A stretch of 64,000 nt of DNA. Origin: JANQSS01 sp965249735. Its GTDB lineage: Bacteria; Bacteroidota; Bacteroidia; Chitinophagales; Saprospiraceae. A model generated the notes under the pieces. That model searched no databases. It was not told the DNA's origin and saw only the letters and a program-made list of their open reading frames with translations. Position numbers and translations under genes: made by a program. The stretch covers positions 124,001 through 188,000 of the forward strand of contig CBDFMS010000024.1 of NCBI GenBank assembly GCA_965249735.1, given 5' to 3'. Shown here piece after piece: positions 26,859-36,668 of the stretch; the stretch's first letter is position 1; the number at the start of each line of letters is the position of its first letter.

Positions 26859-29800
26859 CTAATGACCAGGTAAAGCCTGGCCTTCGATCCATGGCGCGCC
26901 CATAGCACTTAATTTTTGTTCCAATTTCAGTATATCATTCGTTAATATTTCATTCAATTCAGAGCTGATTTCATTCAATTCCTCTTTTCCTGTCGCTATA
27001 TTTTTCCGGTGTGCAGGCGTCGGCCCATATGTTGATCGACTGGTTCCGGTGAATGCAAAGGATATGCGTTGTTGAACGGTGTCGGGATTTTTTTCACCGA
27101 CCTGTTTTTTTGCCGGATCACCAGATAGTTTTGTTTGCAGAGCCAACAGGTTTTGTCGAATGGCCATTAATGCCTCATCGACTTCTCCAATTTCACTATT
27201 GGAGTTGTATAACGCTGTACGCATGGCACTTACTTTTTTAAACGTGTTTTGAAGCGTTCTTGACACAGCAGAAGCATCTTGTTGCAGGTCTTCAATTTCA
27301 CGCCAAAATTTTGCCGTTGCATTTGGTTCAGCACCTTCCAACGCACCTTTTCGTAGACGCACCACGTTAAATTCACGTGCTTCTGTTAATTGTCGAAATT
27401 CTCCATCAGATTGCAAGATTAATTCGACGGTATAGGTGCCGGGGGCGGCTAGTAATCCGCCTTTTTTAGCATTAAATTGTTCTCCGAGATCAACTATACC
27501 ATAATCGGGAAAGCGTAAGTCCCAGGCCAGACGATGAAATCCTTTTTTCGTGCTTCCTTTGAGTCGCCGAACAACTTGTGCATTTTCATCTTTTATGACC
27601 ACCCATAATAAAGGTGCTTCTTCATTGATCTCATCAGAAAGTTGCTCCCATCCCGGAAAAGGAATATTTTCATTATTCTTATTTAATTCCTTCTCTGTTT
27701 TTTTTCGTTCCTGAGCCGAGGAATTGACGGTCTCAGCTAAATAGTATGTAAACACTGCTCCGAAAGGAGGATTGCCGGCCGTGAAAAAAGAAGCCCCCTG
27801 ACTTCCTTTATTACTGAAGCTCATGCCCGGTCTCTGAATATACCATAGTGCATCGCGTACATTAAATACAGCGGCTTCTTTTGCCATCGTTTCATCGTTG
27901 ACTTCCCGCAGGAAACTATAATCGTCCAGAATATAAAACGAACGCCCAAACGAAGCGCAAACTAAATCGTTTTCCCTTTTTTGAATGACGAGATCACGAA
28001 AGGAAATCGTTGGAAGACCACCTTTAAATTTAGTCCAATAAGCGCCTGCATTTACAGAGAAATAAATTCCAAATTCAGTTGCTGCAAATAATAAATTATC
28101 ATTTTCATGATCTTGAACAATCCGCCAGACAAGTGTTCGGTCCGGTAAATTATTTTTAATGGAACGCCAGGAAACGCCGCGATCACTTGTCTTAAAAACG
28201 TAGGGATTAAAGTCACCGTATTTGTGATTGTCAAGGATTAGATACGCCGTATTTTCATCAAATAGATCGGCTTTAATATCGTTGACAAATGCGGTGGCAG
28301 GAACTCCTGGTATTGTACCTACTTCTATTTTGCGCCAGGTCTCGCCGCCATTTTCTGTAACCTGAACAATACCATCGTCTGTGCCCGCATAGATTAAGTC
28401 GGCATTTTTTGGTGATTCTGCTAAGGATGTAATGGAATTGTAATTTGACATGGCATAGACGTCCCATGGATTATCAAAACTCTGAACCCGCCCCATGATG
28501 GGCAATTCGAGGCGGTTTTGATTTCGTGTGAGATCACCGGAAATTGACTTCCAGGTATCGCCCCGATTGTCAGATCGCCATATCCGCTGTGAGGCAAAGT
28601 ACAATCGTTTAGGATCGTGTGAGCTCACCAGGATAGGTGCGTCCCAATTATAGCGCTCAGGGCCTTCGCCAACCTTGGGTTGTGGTTTGATATAGACAAT
28701 TTCTCCGGTTGTTTTGTCGATTCGACATAGATTACCTTGCTGCCATTCTGAATACAAGATATCGGGATTTCCGGGTTCTGTAGCTGGTTGATGACCATCA
28801 CCAAATAATGTAACGGTCCAGTCGCTGTTTCGAATTCCATGAACGTTATCCGTTCTTGAAGGTCCGCCTTGGGTATTATTATCCTGGGTGCCTCCATAAA
28901 CGTTATAAAATGGACGTGTGTCATCTACGGCTACCTTATAGAATTGTGTAAGTGGAAGATTATCGAAAAAACGCCATGTATTAGCTAAATCAAAACTCTC
29001 ATATAGTCCTCCATCGGCACCGACGAGCAAATAATCAACGTCGTCAGATTTGAATGCCATGGCATGGTTGTCGGAATGCTTGTACGTTTCTTTCATCGTT
29101 CTGAAGTTCTTACCACCGTCATCAGATACTTTCATCCGGACATTGGCGAGATAGATACGGTCAAAGGCATGCGGCGAAGCATAGAGTTCCTGGTAATAAT
29201 GAGGGCCGGTACCACCGGAAATAGCATCGGACATTTTTGTCCAACTGGAGCCGCGGTCGCTGGAACGATATACACCACCTTTGCGGCGATCGAGTTCGAT
29301 AGCGGCATAGAGTACATCGGGTTTTTGTGGTGATATGGCCAACCCAATCTTCCCCATGTTTGATGATGGTAATCCTTTCTTCAGTTTTTCCCAGGTATCT
29401 CCGCCGTCCGTACTTCGGTGTAGACCACTTCCCGGTCCTCCGCCCATGTATGCCGCTACAGTGCGATGCCGATCCCAGGTGGCGGCATACAACGCATCCG
29501 GATTTCGGGGATCAATTGCAATGTCAGTCACGCCCGTCCACATATCGTCACCCAAAGTTCTGGTCCATGTACCTCCTCCGTCAATTGATTTATAAAAGCC
29601 ACGTTCTCCGCCTGAATTCCACAAAGGACCCTGACATGCCACCCATAGGATATTGGAATTCGATGGATGTACGATGATCTTTGAAATATGCTGGGACTCT
29701 TTCAGTCCCATATTTTTCCAGCTTTTCCCCCCATTATCACTGCGGTAGATACCGTCTCCATATCCGACATGACGGCCACCAACATTTTCACCGGTTCCAA

Positions 29801-30131
29801 CCCATACAATGTGTGGATTATTTGGGTCGATTGTAATACAACCGGTTGAGTAGCTGGACTGACTATCAAAAAGCGCCTTCCACGTAATGCCGGCATTTTC
29901 CGTTTTCCATATCCCGCCTGACCCTACGGCAATGTACCAGGTGTTTTCATCTTCAGGATGAATCGCAATGTCTGCAATCCGGCCTGACATAAAAGCCGGA
30001 CCAATGCTTCGAAATTTGATGTCGTTGAACATGCCCGGGCCGTACAATGAATCCTGTTGGCCGATGCTAGGGGTGCTGAAACCAAAGATGAGTAGAATGC
30101 ATGAGGTAATAAGGGGGTTATTGAAGTTCAT
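26859..30131 (-). CDS. Secreted sortilin/BNR-repeat propeller protein
   Basis: This 1090-residue protein has a signal peptide (ILLIFGFSTPSIGQQ) and then roughly 750 residues of BNR/VPS10-like blades. Asp-box motifs recur: SGGIWKTENAGITWKAL, GIYRSDNGGKSWKN, FYKSIDGGGTWTR, LHRSTDGGDTWEKL, VYRSSDRGSSWTKM and VFKTSDRGVSWRSI. From about residue 760 the chain changes to a beta region (AAPGTYTVELIL) and a helical C-terminus with heptad repeats. Databases often call such proteins 'glycosyl hydrolase', but no catalytic site is evident. They may instead bind or process proteins or glycans outside the cell. It is monocistronic and divergent from the beta-lactamase-fold gene. Confidence 0.85.
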   Translation of the reverse strand: MNFNNPLITSCILLIFGFSTPSIGQQDSLYGPGMFNDIKFRSIGPAFMSGRIADIAIHPEDENTWYIAVGSGGIWKTENAGITWKALFDSQSSYSTGCITIDPNNPHIVWVGTGENVGGRHVGYGDGIYRSDNGGKSWKNMGLKESQHISKIIVHPSNSNILWVACQGPLWNSGGERGFYKSIDGGGTWTRTLGDDMWTGVTDIAIDPRNPDALYAATWDRHRTVAAYMGGGPGSGLHRSTDGGDTWEKLKKGLPSSNMGKIGLAISPQKPDVLYAAIELDRRKGGVYRSSDRGSSWTKMSDAISGGTGPHYYQELYASPHAFDRIYLANVRMKVSDDGGKNFRTMKETYKHSDNHAMAFKSDDVDYLLVGADGGLYESFDLANTWRFFDNLPLTQFYKVAVDDTRPFYNVYGGTQDNNTQGGPSRTDNVHGIRNSDWTVTLFGDGHQPATEPGNPDILYSEWQQGNLCRIDKTTGEIVYIKPQPKVGEGPERYNWDAPILVSSHDPKRLYFASQRIWRSDNRGDTWKSISGDLTRNQNRLELPIMGRVQSFDNPWDVYAMSNYNSITSLAESPKNADLIYAGTDDGIVQVTENGGETWRKIEVGTIPGVPATAFVNDIKADLFDENTAYLILDNHKYGDFNPYVFKTSDRGVSWRSIKNNLPDRTLVWRIVQDHENDNLLFAATEFGIYFSVNAGAYWTKFKGGLPTISFRDLVIQKRENDLVCASFGRSFYILDDYSFLREVNDETMAKEAAVFNVRDALWYIQRPGMSFSNKGSQGASFFTAGNPPFGAVFTYYLAETVNSSAQERKKTEKELNKNNENIPFPGWEQLSDEINEEAPLLWVVIKDENAQVVRRLKGSTKKGFHRLAWDLRFPDYGIVDLGEQFNAKKGGLLAAPGTYTVELILQSDGEFRQLTEAREFNVVRLRKGALEGAEPNATAKFWREIEDLQQDASAVSRTLQNTFKKVSAMRTALYNSNSEIGEVDEALMAIRQNLLALQTKLSGDPAKKQVGEKNPDTVQQRISFAFTGTSRSTYGPTPAHRKNIATGKEELNEISSELNEILTNDILKLEQKLSAMGAPWIEGQALPGH

Positions 30132-30326
30132 GATTTTTGAGTTTGATGCGCAAGATAAAGATAAGCGTGTGATCTGCCCATTATGAATAAAGGTGATCCT
30201 CTTGAGTTGACGAAATGAATAAATTGAAAAATAAGTAAATCCATTTTATCGGACTGATTGTGTCTCTTGTCGATAAGAAATCTTAAACACTTTGGAAAGA
30301 CATATTTTCGCAAAAAATAAATTCAA

Positions 30327-32015
30327 ATGAAATATTTCAGCCTACTTTTTTTATTCCTGATAAGCCAAATTTCCTGGAGTCAGGTGGCCCTTTCTGACGA
30401 TGTTCTGACAAATATCGAAAAGCGTATTGAATATGATATTAATCCCAGTATAGCGATTGGTATCATTGATAAAAATGGCCCTCAATACTATTCATTTGGA
30501 AGTAAAACGATCGATGGGGAAGCCATTGACGAGCATACCATATATGAAATTGGATCAATCACGAAAACCTTTACAGCTATTTTGTTAGCGGATTTGGTCG
30601 AAAAAGGCAAAGTGTCACTTGACGATCCGTTATCTAAATATCTTCCCGACGATGTAAAAGCTCCTACGTATAATGGTGTTGAAATCACCCTGGGCCAACT
30701 CTCAGATCACACCTCATCTCTCCCTCGTATGCCGGATAATTTTAATCCTGCTGATCGTGCCAATCCCTATTCCGATTATACGGTAGAAAACATGCTTGAA
30801 TTTGTATCGGGTGTAGAATTAACACGAGAAATTGGATCCGAATATGAGTATTCAAATCTGGCACAGGGATTATTGGGACATATATTGGCTGTAGAATCCG
30901 GGATGACTTATGAAGAGCTCGTGAAGTCTGTCATCACCAAGCCTCTGGGTATGGAGGAAACAAAAATTACCTTCGATTCACACATGAAAAAAAATCTGGC
31001 TGTGGGTCATGATGGAGGAACTGAGGTGTCAAATTGGGATATTGGATCATTGGCAGGTGCCGGTGGAATTCGTAGTTCTGTGCATGACATGTTAAAATAC
31101 ATGGCGGCAAACTTGGGTTTGAGTAAAACAAAATTAAAAAAGCCCATTGAAATGACCCATGAAATTAGACATGACAAATCCGGTAGGGCAAGTGTGGGTT
31201 TAGCCTGGAATATCATTATCACAGATGATGCCGAATATATAACACACGGTGGAGCTACTGGTGGTTATCGTGCTTTTTCAGCCTTCAATAAAAAAGAAAA
31301 GAAAGGGATTGTTTTACTTACCAATTCTACGGCTTCAGCAGATGAAATCGGACGATATCTTATGGGGTTCTCAGACGAGTTAAGTACACCTTTGCGTGAC
31401 ATAGCAGCCGAATTGCGAAAAACTATCGATTCAGATGGTGTAGAAGCTGCAGTAAGTACATATCATAAAATAAAAGAATCAGGTTCTGAAGAATATAGTT
31501 TCGATGAAAATAATTTAAATAGTCTGGGATATTATTACATGCCTGATAATTTAGATGCAGCGCTAGCCATATTTAAAATAAATATCGGCGAACATCCAGA
31601 CGCATTTAATCCATATGACAGTTATGCGGAGGCTTTGATGAATCAATCCATAGCCAATTATAAAAAATCAATCGAATTAAATCCCGCGAATGAAAATGGC
31701 TATACTATGTTGGCAAAAATGGGTGTAGAATTGGATAAAGAGGATGTGGTCGTCGATGAAGATATATTAGCGCGACATGTTGGTAATTACCAATTGGCAC
31801 CCACATTTATTATCGAAATTACGCATTCCGGAAACCAGCTATTTGCACAGGCCACAGGCCAGCAAAAATTTGAAATATTCCCAAGCTCTGACACGGAATA
31901 TTATTTTAAAGTAGTCGATGCCCAAATAAAATTTACGATTGATGCCAATGGCGAGACAGAGAGCTTAACATTGTTTCAGGGAGGAAGAGAGATGCCCGGT
32001 CCAAAAGTGGAGTGA
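30327..32015 (+). CDS. Secreted beta-lactamase-fold serine hydrolase with TPR-containing C-terminus
   Basis: This 562-residue protein has a signal peptide (LLFLFLISQISWSQ). Its class C beta-lactamase / D-aminopeptidase fold carries all three motifs: SxxK in GSITKTF (Ser about 77), YxN in YEYSNLAQG (about 174) and HGG in THGGATGGY (about 306). Residues after about 370 hold TPR-like helices (DNLDAALAIFKINIGEHPDAF, ANYKKSIELNPANENGYTMLA). The last 90 residues form a lipocalin-like beta domain (ARHVGNYQLAPTFIIEI) of the DUF3471 type. The family includes esterases and peptidases; true beta-lactamase activity is unlikely. No operon partner is seen. Confidence 0.88.
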   Translation: MKYFSLLFLFLISQISWSQVALSDDVLTNIEKRIEYDINPSIAIGIIDKNGPQYYSFGSKTIDGEAIDEHTIYEIGSITKTFTAILLADLVEKGKVSLDDPLSKYLPDDVKAPTYNGVEITLGQLSDHTSSLPRMPDNFNPADRANPYSDYTVENMLEFVSGVELTREIGSEYEYSNLAQGLLGHILAVESGMTYEELVKSVITKPLGMEETKITFDSHMKKNLAVGHDGGTEVSNWDIGSLAGAGGIRSSVHDMLKYMAANLGLSKTKLKKPIEMTHEIRHDKSGRASVGLAWNIIITDDAEYITHGGATGGYRAFSAFNKKEKKGIVLLTNSTASADEIGRYLMGFSDELSTPLRDIAAELRKTIDSDGVEAAVSTYHKIKESGSEEYSFDENNLNSLGYYYMPDNLDAALAIFKINIGEHPDAFNPYDSYAEALMNQSIANYKKSIELNPANENGYTMLAKMGVELDKEDVVVDEDILARHVGNYQLAPTFIIEITHSGNQLFAQATGQQKFEIFPSSDTEYYFKVVDAQIKFTIDANGETESLTLFQGGREMPGPKVE

Positions 32016-32278
32016 TTATTAAAGTGCAGAGGTCCATTGCTTACAAGCGATGTTTGTAATAAGTATATGATTTATGTCATATTTAATTAATTGATCCACA
32101 TGTTATGTTGGTAGTATTGGTTTTGAAATTTTTAGTCCATCAAATATTTTGAAACTAGGATAAATGACTTCGAATCCTGGCTTGGGACCCTTTGGAATAC
32201 AATTGACGATTAATGGTTTATTGGAGAATTTCTAAATAATTCCGATATTTAGTAATAATCTAACAAAGCCCTTCTGCC

Positions 32279-32680
32279 ATGAAATCGATTGCCTCCTCTT
32301 GGTTTTACTCTGCTTTTATTCTATTAATTTCGATATTCTCTATACAAATTTCCATTGGTCAATGTTTGATGCGACCCATCAATATTGAGGATCAAATAGC
32401 AAATAGCGAATTGATTATTGAAGGGGAAGTAGTTGACAGTTGATGTTTTGTACGTACCAACCAAGAAATATTATACGATACATTGGCGATCGCGGATATC
32501 CCAATTTTCATGGGTGATTATAAAGCTATTGGATTAATTTCTACGACAGGCCAGGTATCTCCTGCATCATTAGGACCTGTCGCAATGAAATCTGAAAGTG
32601 CAATTGAATTAGAAACCGGATTTGAAGTTATTCTAGGACAAGAATTTGATGCCGTAATAGAAAGCCCATGCGTTGATTGA
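32279..32680 (+). pseudogene. Decayed, internally deleted secreted protein: signal peptide joined to C-terminal module
   Basis: From ATG 32279 the frame encodes a signal peptide (FILLISIFSIQISIGQ) and a short N-terminal block (CLMRPINIEDQIANSELIIEG). It meets TGA at 32441-32443, then continues in the same frame to a 68-residue C-terminal module (DIPIFMGDYKAIG ... FEVILGQEFDAVIESPC) ending at 32680. The N-terminal block resembles the start of long secreted Bacteroidota proteins (CSLKP...IEGKVV type). The body between the two ends is absent, so the gene looks internally deleted and also carries a nonsense codon. The C-terminal module is duplicated at 34550-34755. Confidence 0.65.
32475..32680 (+). 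repeat. 206-bp direct repeat, copy A (C-terminal module)
   Basis: It aligns without gaps to 34550-34755 at roughly 90 percent identity by eye. One internal stretch of over 40 bases is identical. Both copies encode the same C-terminal protein module. Confidence 0.85.
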
Positions 32681-33024
32681 TTCACACCTGAATAAGAGTT
32701 AATTAAATAGTCAGGTTGGATTTAACTAGTTTAATTTATCCGATATTCAACGCGATAGATTACTTTCCGTTAACTGCCAGTCATCAAAGTGAAAGATAAA
32801 GCTTGTTTGCGTGGTGAGAGCACCTGCATTATTCACAAGGAATTCTATCTCAATTCAAAGATTATTAAGATAGAACCGATTTTTCTACAACCGACTATCG
32901 AATTATTTCACTTGAAGGAGTTTACCATGGTCGTTTTAACTTCTGTTAGAAGAAAAGTTTGAAATTTATTTTTCTTATCTTACGATTGACAATCTAATGT
33001 TTAATTTACTATAAAAACAACACC
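32681..33024. other. Intergenic region without a convincing gene
   Basis: Short open stretches exist on both strands. One minus-strand stretch around 32790-32860 reads IEFLVNNAGALTTQTSF, which looks like a fragment of a beta-rich secreted protein. It lacks a start and is closed by stops, so it may be further debris of the decayed gene. Confidence 0.3.
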
Positions 33025-34440
33025 ATGAAAAATTTACTTTTGTTGTTCCTTGGTCTTACTCTGTGTTTCATGACTTATGGCCAACAAAGCAATACTGATT
33101 TGTTGCACACTTCGCATCAGCGCACTCCTAATGCCGGCGGAACTCAAATTGATGTCGATGCTACTGGCACTGGTCTAATCTTGAGCGGTCAAAATACGAC
33201 CCCCACCTTCCTTACCTTATCGCAAATGTGGAGCGACGATTCGCTCAACTCACTCGTATATGGAATAGCGAATTCTGCCTTTTCCCCATTTGGTCCTATT
33301 AGTGCCCTTGGTTCCTATGTATTGGCAACAGACGATTTGAGCATCGGTCATAATAATGCAACCAAGATTAATTTCCTACATTTTGATGAGTCCAATGACA
33401 ATTTGGGAATTGGAACAGCCACTCCGGAACCCGTAGCCAAGCTCCATGTTCAAACTCCATTAAACGAAGCCGCTAGATTTGGTTCGTCCACTGATGCCAA
33501 TCAAAATTCGTGGATCGCGCTGGCACATGGCGCCAACCGCGTTGGGACACTCTGGGCCATAGGAAGCAGCATGAAACTTCGAAGTGATAACGGAAGCGTT
33601 GCTATCCAGACTAATGGAAACAATGACAGAGTGACTGTTCTATCTACAGGTGAAGTAGGCATTAACACCACTATCCCCGGGGCACAATTAGAGGTGAATA
33701 GTGGAAACTCATATTTTAAGAGTAACGAGATATATGTTGGAGAATGTACGCCAGTAAGCAATTCATGGACCAATGGTCATTTTCAAACAATAAGCACTGG
33801 CAATGGCGGAGGAATAAAAATCCAAGCAACTGATTCCGGATTTGGCGCTGCAGATGGCGGCCAACTTTCTATTGCAAGCGGTTCGACTCCTGATTTCCGA
33901 ATTATCAACTGGGAAGCTGGTCCTATTATTATGTATCCAGATGGTCATGATTTGTCAGCAGAATTTGACGGATCAGCGGCGACCTATCAATTAACTGTCT
34001 ATGGAGACGCGCTGGCTTCGGGAGGATCCTTGGTGCCATCAGATGTACAATTGAAATCTGATATTGTGAATCTGGAAAATGCATTATCGAAAGTAATGAG
34101 ACTAAGCCCTAAAACATACAACTATAACTATAAAGACCCACTATTAGCTTATTTGAATCTTCCATCTGAACCTCAGATTGGACTTATTGCCCAGGAACTT
34201 GAAGTTGTAGTACCTGAATTGGTTAAAACAAATAATTTGTCAACTACTAAGCTTGTAGGTGATAGTGGAGTAGGATTACCTGATATAGAAAAGATGGACG
34301 GTTTACGAGCCATTAATTATGTAGGTTTGGTGCCTGTTCTTGTCGGGGCAATTCAAGAGCAACAACAGATTATTTCGGATCAAAACAATACGATCCAAAA
34401 TTTAATCGATCGTGTTGAAGCATTAGAAGCCAGAGATTAG
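33025..34440 (+). CDS. Secreted protein with C-terminal peptidase S74 / intramolecular chaperone domain
   Basis: This 471-residue protein has a signal peptide (LLLLFLGLTLCFMTYGQ) and a long middle of short beta repeats (LGIGTATPEPVAKLHV, VGINTTIPGAQLEV, typical of trimeric fibre-like proteins). The C-terminal S74 domain begins with SDVQLKSDIVNLENAL; the expected Ser-Lys dyad for autocleavage is the Ser of PSDVQLK (about 339) and the Lys five residues later. IGLIAQELEVVVPELV, AINYVGLVPVLVGAIQEQQ and a terminal coiled coil follow. In phage tail fibres this domain trimerises the fibre and cuts itself off. Here the signal peptide indicates an exported cell-surface fibre. Decayed module copies flank it on both sides. 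Confidence 0.85.
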   Translation: MKNLLLLFLGLTLCFMTYGQQSNTDLLHTSHQRTPNAGGTQIDVDATGTGLILSGQNTTPTFLTLSQMWSDDSLNSLVYGIANSAFSPFGPISALGSYVLATDDLSIGHNNATKINFLHFDESNDNLGIGTATPEPVAKLHVQTPLNEAARFGSSTDANQNSWIALAHGANRVGTLWAIGSSMKLRSDNGSVAIQTNGNNDRVTVLSTGEVGINTTIPGAQLEVNSGNSYFKSNEIYVGECTPVSNSWTNGHFQTISTGNGGGIKIQATDSGFGAADGGQLSIASGSTPDFRIINWEAGPIIMYPDGHDLSAEFDGSAATYQLTVYGDALASGGSLVPSDVQLKSDIVNLENALSKVMRLSPKTYNYNYKDPLLAYLNLPSEPQIGLIAQELEVVVPELVKTNNLSTTKLVGDSGVGLPDIEKMDGLRAINYVGLVPVLVGAIQEQQQIISDQNNTIQNLIDRVEALEARD

Positions 34441-34452
34441 GATTGTTTTTTA

Positions 34453-34755
34453 TTGATGGTTTCATCGAAGCTCAATATAAATTTGAGAATAATAAAAATT
34501 CGATTGAAATGCGTCGTAAAAATTAATTATGTATTTCCATGTGGTCAATACGATGCGTTGGCCATTGACGATGTACCGATATTTATGGGAGACTATAAAG
34601 CTATTGGATTAATTTCTTCAACAGGCCAGGTATCACCTACATCATAAGGACCTGTTGTAATGAAATCTGAAAGTGCAATTGAATTAGAAACCGGATTTGA
34701 AGTTATTCTCGGACAAGAATTTGATGCCGTGATTGAAAACCCGTGCATGGATTAA
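34453..34755 (+). pseudogene. Remnant of a second copy of the C-terminal module
   Basis: The frame has no signal peptide or proper start. From about 34535 it encodes CGQYDALAIDDVPIFMGDY, matching the module at 32475-32680. It is cut by TAA at 34645-34647, where the other copy has TTA (Leu), and then continues in frame to FEVILGQEFDAVIENPC and a stop at 34753-34755. It is a truncated relic just downstream of the S74 gene. Confidence 0.7.
34550..34755 (+). repeat. 206-bp direct repeat, copy B (C-terminal module)
   Basis: This is the gap-free partner of 32475-32680. The copies lie 2.07 kb apart in the same orientation and bracket the S74 gene. Confidence 0.85.
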
Positions 34756-34831
34756 ATTTCGGACAAAATAGGATTGTACGTATTTAAAACAATCTGATTT
34801 CACGTGCCAGGTGCATCAGGCTGAGTATTCA

Positions 34832-34867
34832 TTACTGTCCACTGCTTACTGTCCACTGTTTACTGCC
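34832..34867. repeat. Short tandem repeat, 14-bp period
   Basis: Two full units (TTACTGTCCACTGC and TTACTGTCCACTGT, 34832-34859) are followed by a partial third. A GC-rich segment (34865-34897, CCCGCCGGAGCC) adjoins. The composition differs from the surrounding AT-rich sequence, and similar CACTG-type strings are a dispersed intergenic repeat in some Bacteroidota. Confidence 0.6.
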
Positions 34868-34914
34868 TGCCCGCCGGAGCCTCAGCGAAGGAGGACCCAC
34901 TGCATACTAGTGAA

Positions 34915-36666
34915 TCAATACCGCCAGGAAGTCAAATCAGCGCCTTCCGGAGCGCGATTTTGAATTTCTTTTGTCCATTTTGGAATAAACATGCGATTGT
35001 AGCGCAAGCGGGAAATGGCATTGGGCTGATTGTGGTCGCCATTCCAACAATGTTCGTCGCGATCTCCATATTCAATTTCACCACCGTAATGAGGATTGTC
35101 AGTTTGCTGTAAAAATTCCTCAGTCACATATACAGCATTATTTAAATAATAATTATCCATATCGCCGCAGTAGATATGTACTTTCCCTTTTAATTTTGGA
35201 CCCAGGGTTTTCCAATCGCGTTTCATGATATACGATAAATCATAATTTTCTTTCCAATATTCAGCCACCTCTCTATCAATTATTCCTGAGTATTTATCCC
35301 AAATTGGTTTTGGATATCCATCATCACCTATAGGGCTGTAGACGGCTTGCCAAATGTCATATTGATCACCGGATCTGCTTTTATCTCCAATCGCTAATTC
35401 ATAATGGTTGCTATTCACAACATGCGATGAAATATGTCCGAGATAATTACGGCGATCCGGTCGTAAATACTTATTAAAAGGACCTTCAACCCAATAGGCA
35501 TTTTTATCAGAATATAGATCCACGGTCACATAGTGCCGAAAGTCAATTGGATCCGGGCATGCGGCATAGCACCCATTAAATTCATCCGGATAAAATACTT
35601 GCACCGCTAATGCCTCCCAACCTCCGGTAGAACCTCCATATGTTAAGCGTGCCCAACCTTCGCCAATGCCACGAAATTGCTCTTCGATATAGGGTATTAG
35701 TTCATACATGATGGCATCACCATATGGTCCAAGATTTTCGGAATTGACGGCATAAGAGTCGTCGTAATACGGATTGGCATGTTGAATTTCCACCACAATC
35801 ACACGCGGAAAATCAGGGCCTGTCCAGGTCATATAAGCCGCGTACTTTTCTTCCTGTACAATGCGATTATAACAATCCAGGTCGAAGCGCTCGCTATATA
35901 CACATGTGAGATTGGGGCCAGGTGGAATCGTTCGCCACTCACTAATATTATGACCAAAATGTCCATGAAAAATAGCAAGAGGATAATGAACATCTGTGTG
36001 CGTGGACCATCCTTCAGGTAATAACACATGGGCACCTAAATACATATCACGGCCCCAAAATTCACTCAATAATTCACTTCTAATTTTAATGTGCTTTACA
36101 TATTCTGTGTCTTCTTGTGGTTCGATTTCAGGTATGCGTTGATTTAAATGTACCTTAATGGAGTTAGTTCCTGCGGGATCATATGTAATTTTAGTCGGTT
36201 CACTGAACAAATTCCCGGGTGCATATTTCCATTTTTGACCTTCGCCTCGATCCATTGGAAGTTTTATTACATGCCCATCAGCTCGATGAAATGTTTCGTA
36301 GGTATGCAATTGTGCTTGCACGTAGTATTCGCCGGCCGGAACATCTGACAAATGTTCAATGGGATGACCAAAATGATTGTCAGAATAGTTTATGATTTCA
36401 CCCGGCTGCCAAGCCTCTACGTTCATTCCAAAGACCAACTGTGAGTTTAATCGAGCGTTGACATCGAGTCGAGGTTCTTTATTCCCATTTTTTGAGAGAA
36501 ATAATAATAGTCTTCCGCCTGTATCTTGTTCTCCGTCAAATGAAAACTGAAATGTTGTTTGCCCATTTAGAGAGGTTGTGAAAGGGGATTGACAGAGCAA
36601 CAAAAAACATATAAAATAGAATGACAACAAAAAACGATACGCTCGACTTGACGATAATTTAATCAT
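34915..36666 (-). CDS. Secreted alpha/beta-hydrolase (putative esterase)
   Basis: This 583-residue protein has a signal peptide (FLLSFYFICFLLLCQS). Residues about 35-190 form a beta-rich N-terminal region. The C-terminal hydrolase domain starts near AHVLLPEGWS (about 215). The nucleophile Ser lies in TYGGSTGGWEAL (about 346), and the oxyanion region is IFHGHFGHN. Likely acid and base residues are Asp in CGDMDNYYLN and His in DEHCWNGDH. It resembles the esterase D/Fes-type putative esterase family, but the substrate is unknown. It is the last gene of a tight three-gene unit: its ATG is 2 bases after the stop of the TfoX-like gene. Confidence 0.8.
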   Translation of the reverse strand: MIKLSSSRAYRFLLSFYFICFLLLCQSPFTTSLNGQTTFQFSFDGEQDTGGRLLLFLSKNGNKEPRLDVNARLNSQLVFGMNVEAWQPGEIINYSDNHFGHPIEHLSDVPAGEYYVQAQLHTYETFHRADGHVIKLPMDRGEGQKWKYAPGNLFSEPTKITYDPAGTNSIKVHLNQRIPEIEPQEDTEYVKHIKIRSELLSEFWGRDMYLGAHVLLPEGWSTHTDVHYPLAIFHGHFGHNISEWRTIPPGPNLTCVYSERFDLDCYNRIVQEEKYAAYMTWTGPDFPRVIVVEIQHANPYYDDSYAVNSENLGPYGDAIMYELIPYIEEQFRGIGEGWARLTYGGSTGGWEALAVQVFYPDEFNGCYAACPDPIDFRHYVTVDLYSDKNAYWVEGPFNKYLRPDRRNYLGHISSHVVNSNHYELAIGDKSRSGDQYDIWQAVYSPIGDDGYPKPIWDKYSGIIDREVAEYWKENYDLSYIMKRDWKTLGPKLKGKVHIYCGDMDNYYLNNAVYVTEEFLQQTDNPHYGGEIEYGDRDEHCWNGDHNQPNAISRLRYNRMFIPKWTKEIQNRAPEGADLTSWRY

Positions 36667-36668
36667 AA

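Noticed and set aside
26859..30131. Annotation as an active glycoside hydrolase or sialidase
   Set aside because: Asp-box blades are present, but I see no sialidase Arg triad or other catalytic site, so only a propeller call is supported.
32986..33015. E. coli-like TTGACA...TATAAA promoter before the S74 gene
   Set aside because: The spacer is 18 bases and the -10 box lies only 9 bases from the ATG. This phylum uses a different consensus, and such matches are expected by chance in AT-rich DNA.
34832..34867. Possible CRISPR fragment
   Set aside because: The units are 14 bp and directly abutting, with no spacers, and no cas genes are nearby; it is a simple tandem repeat.
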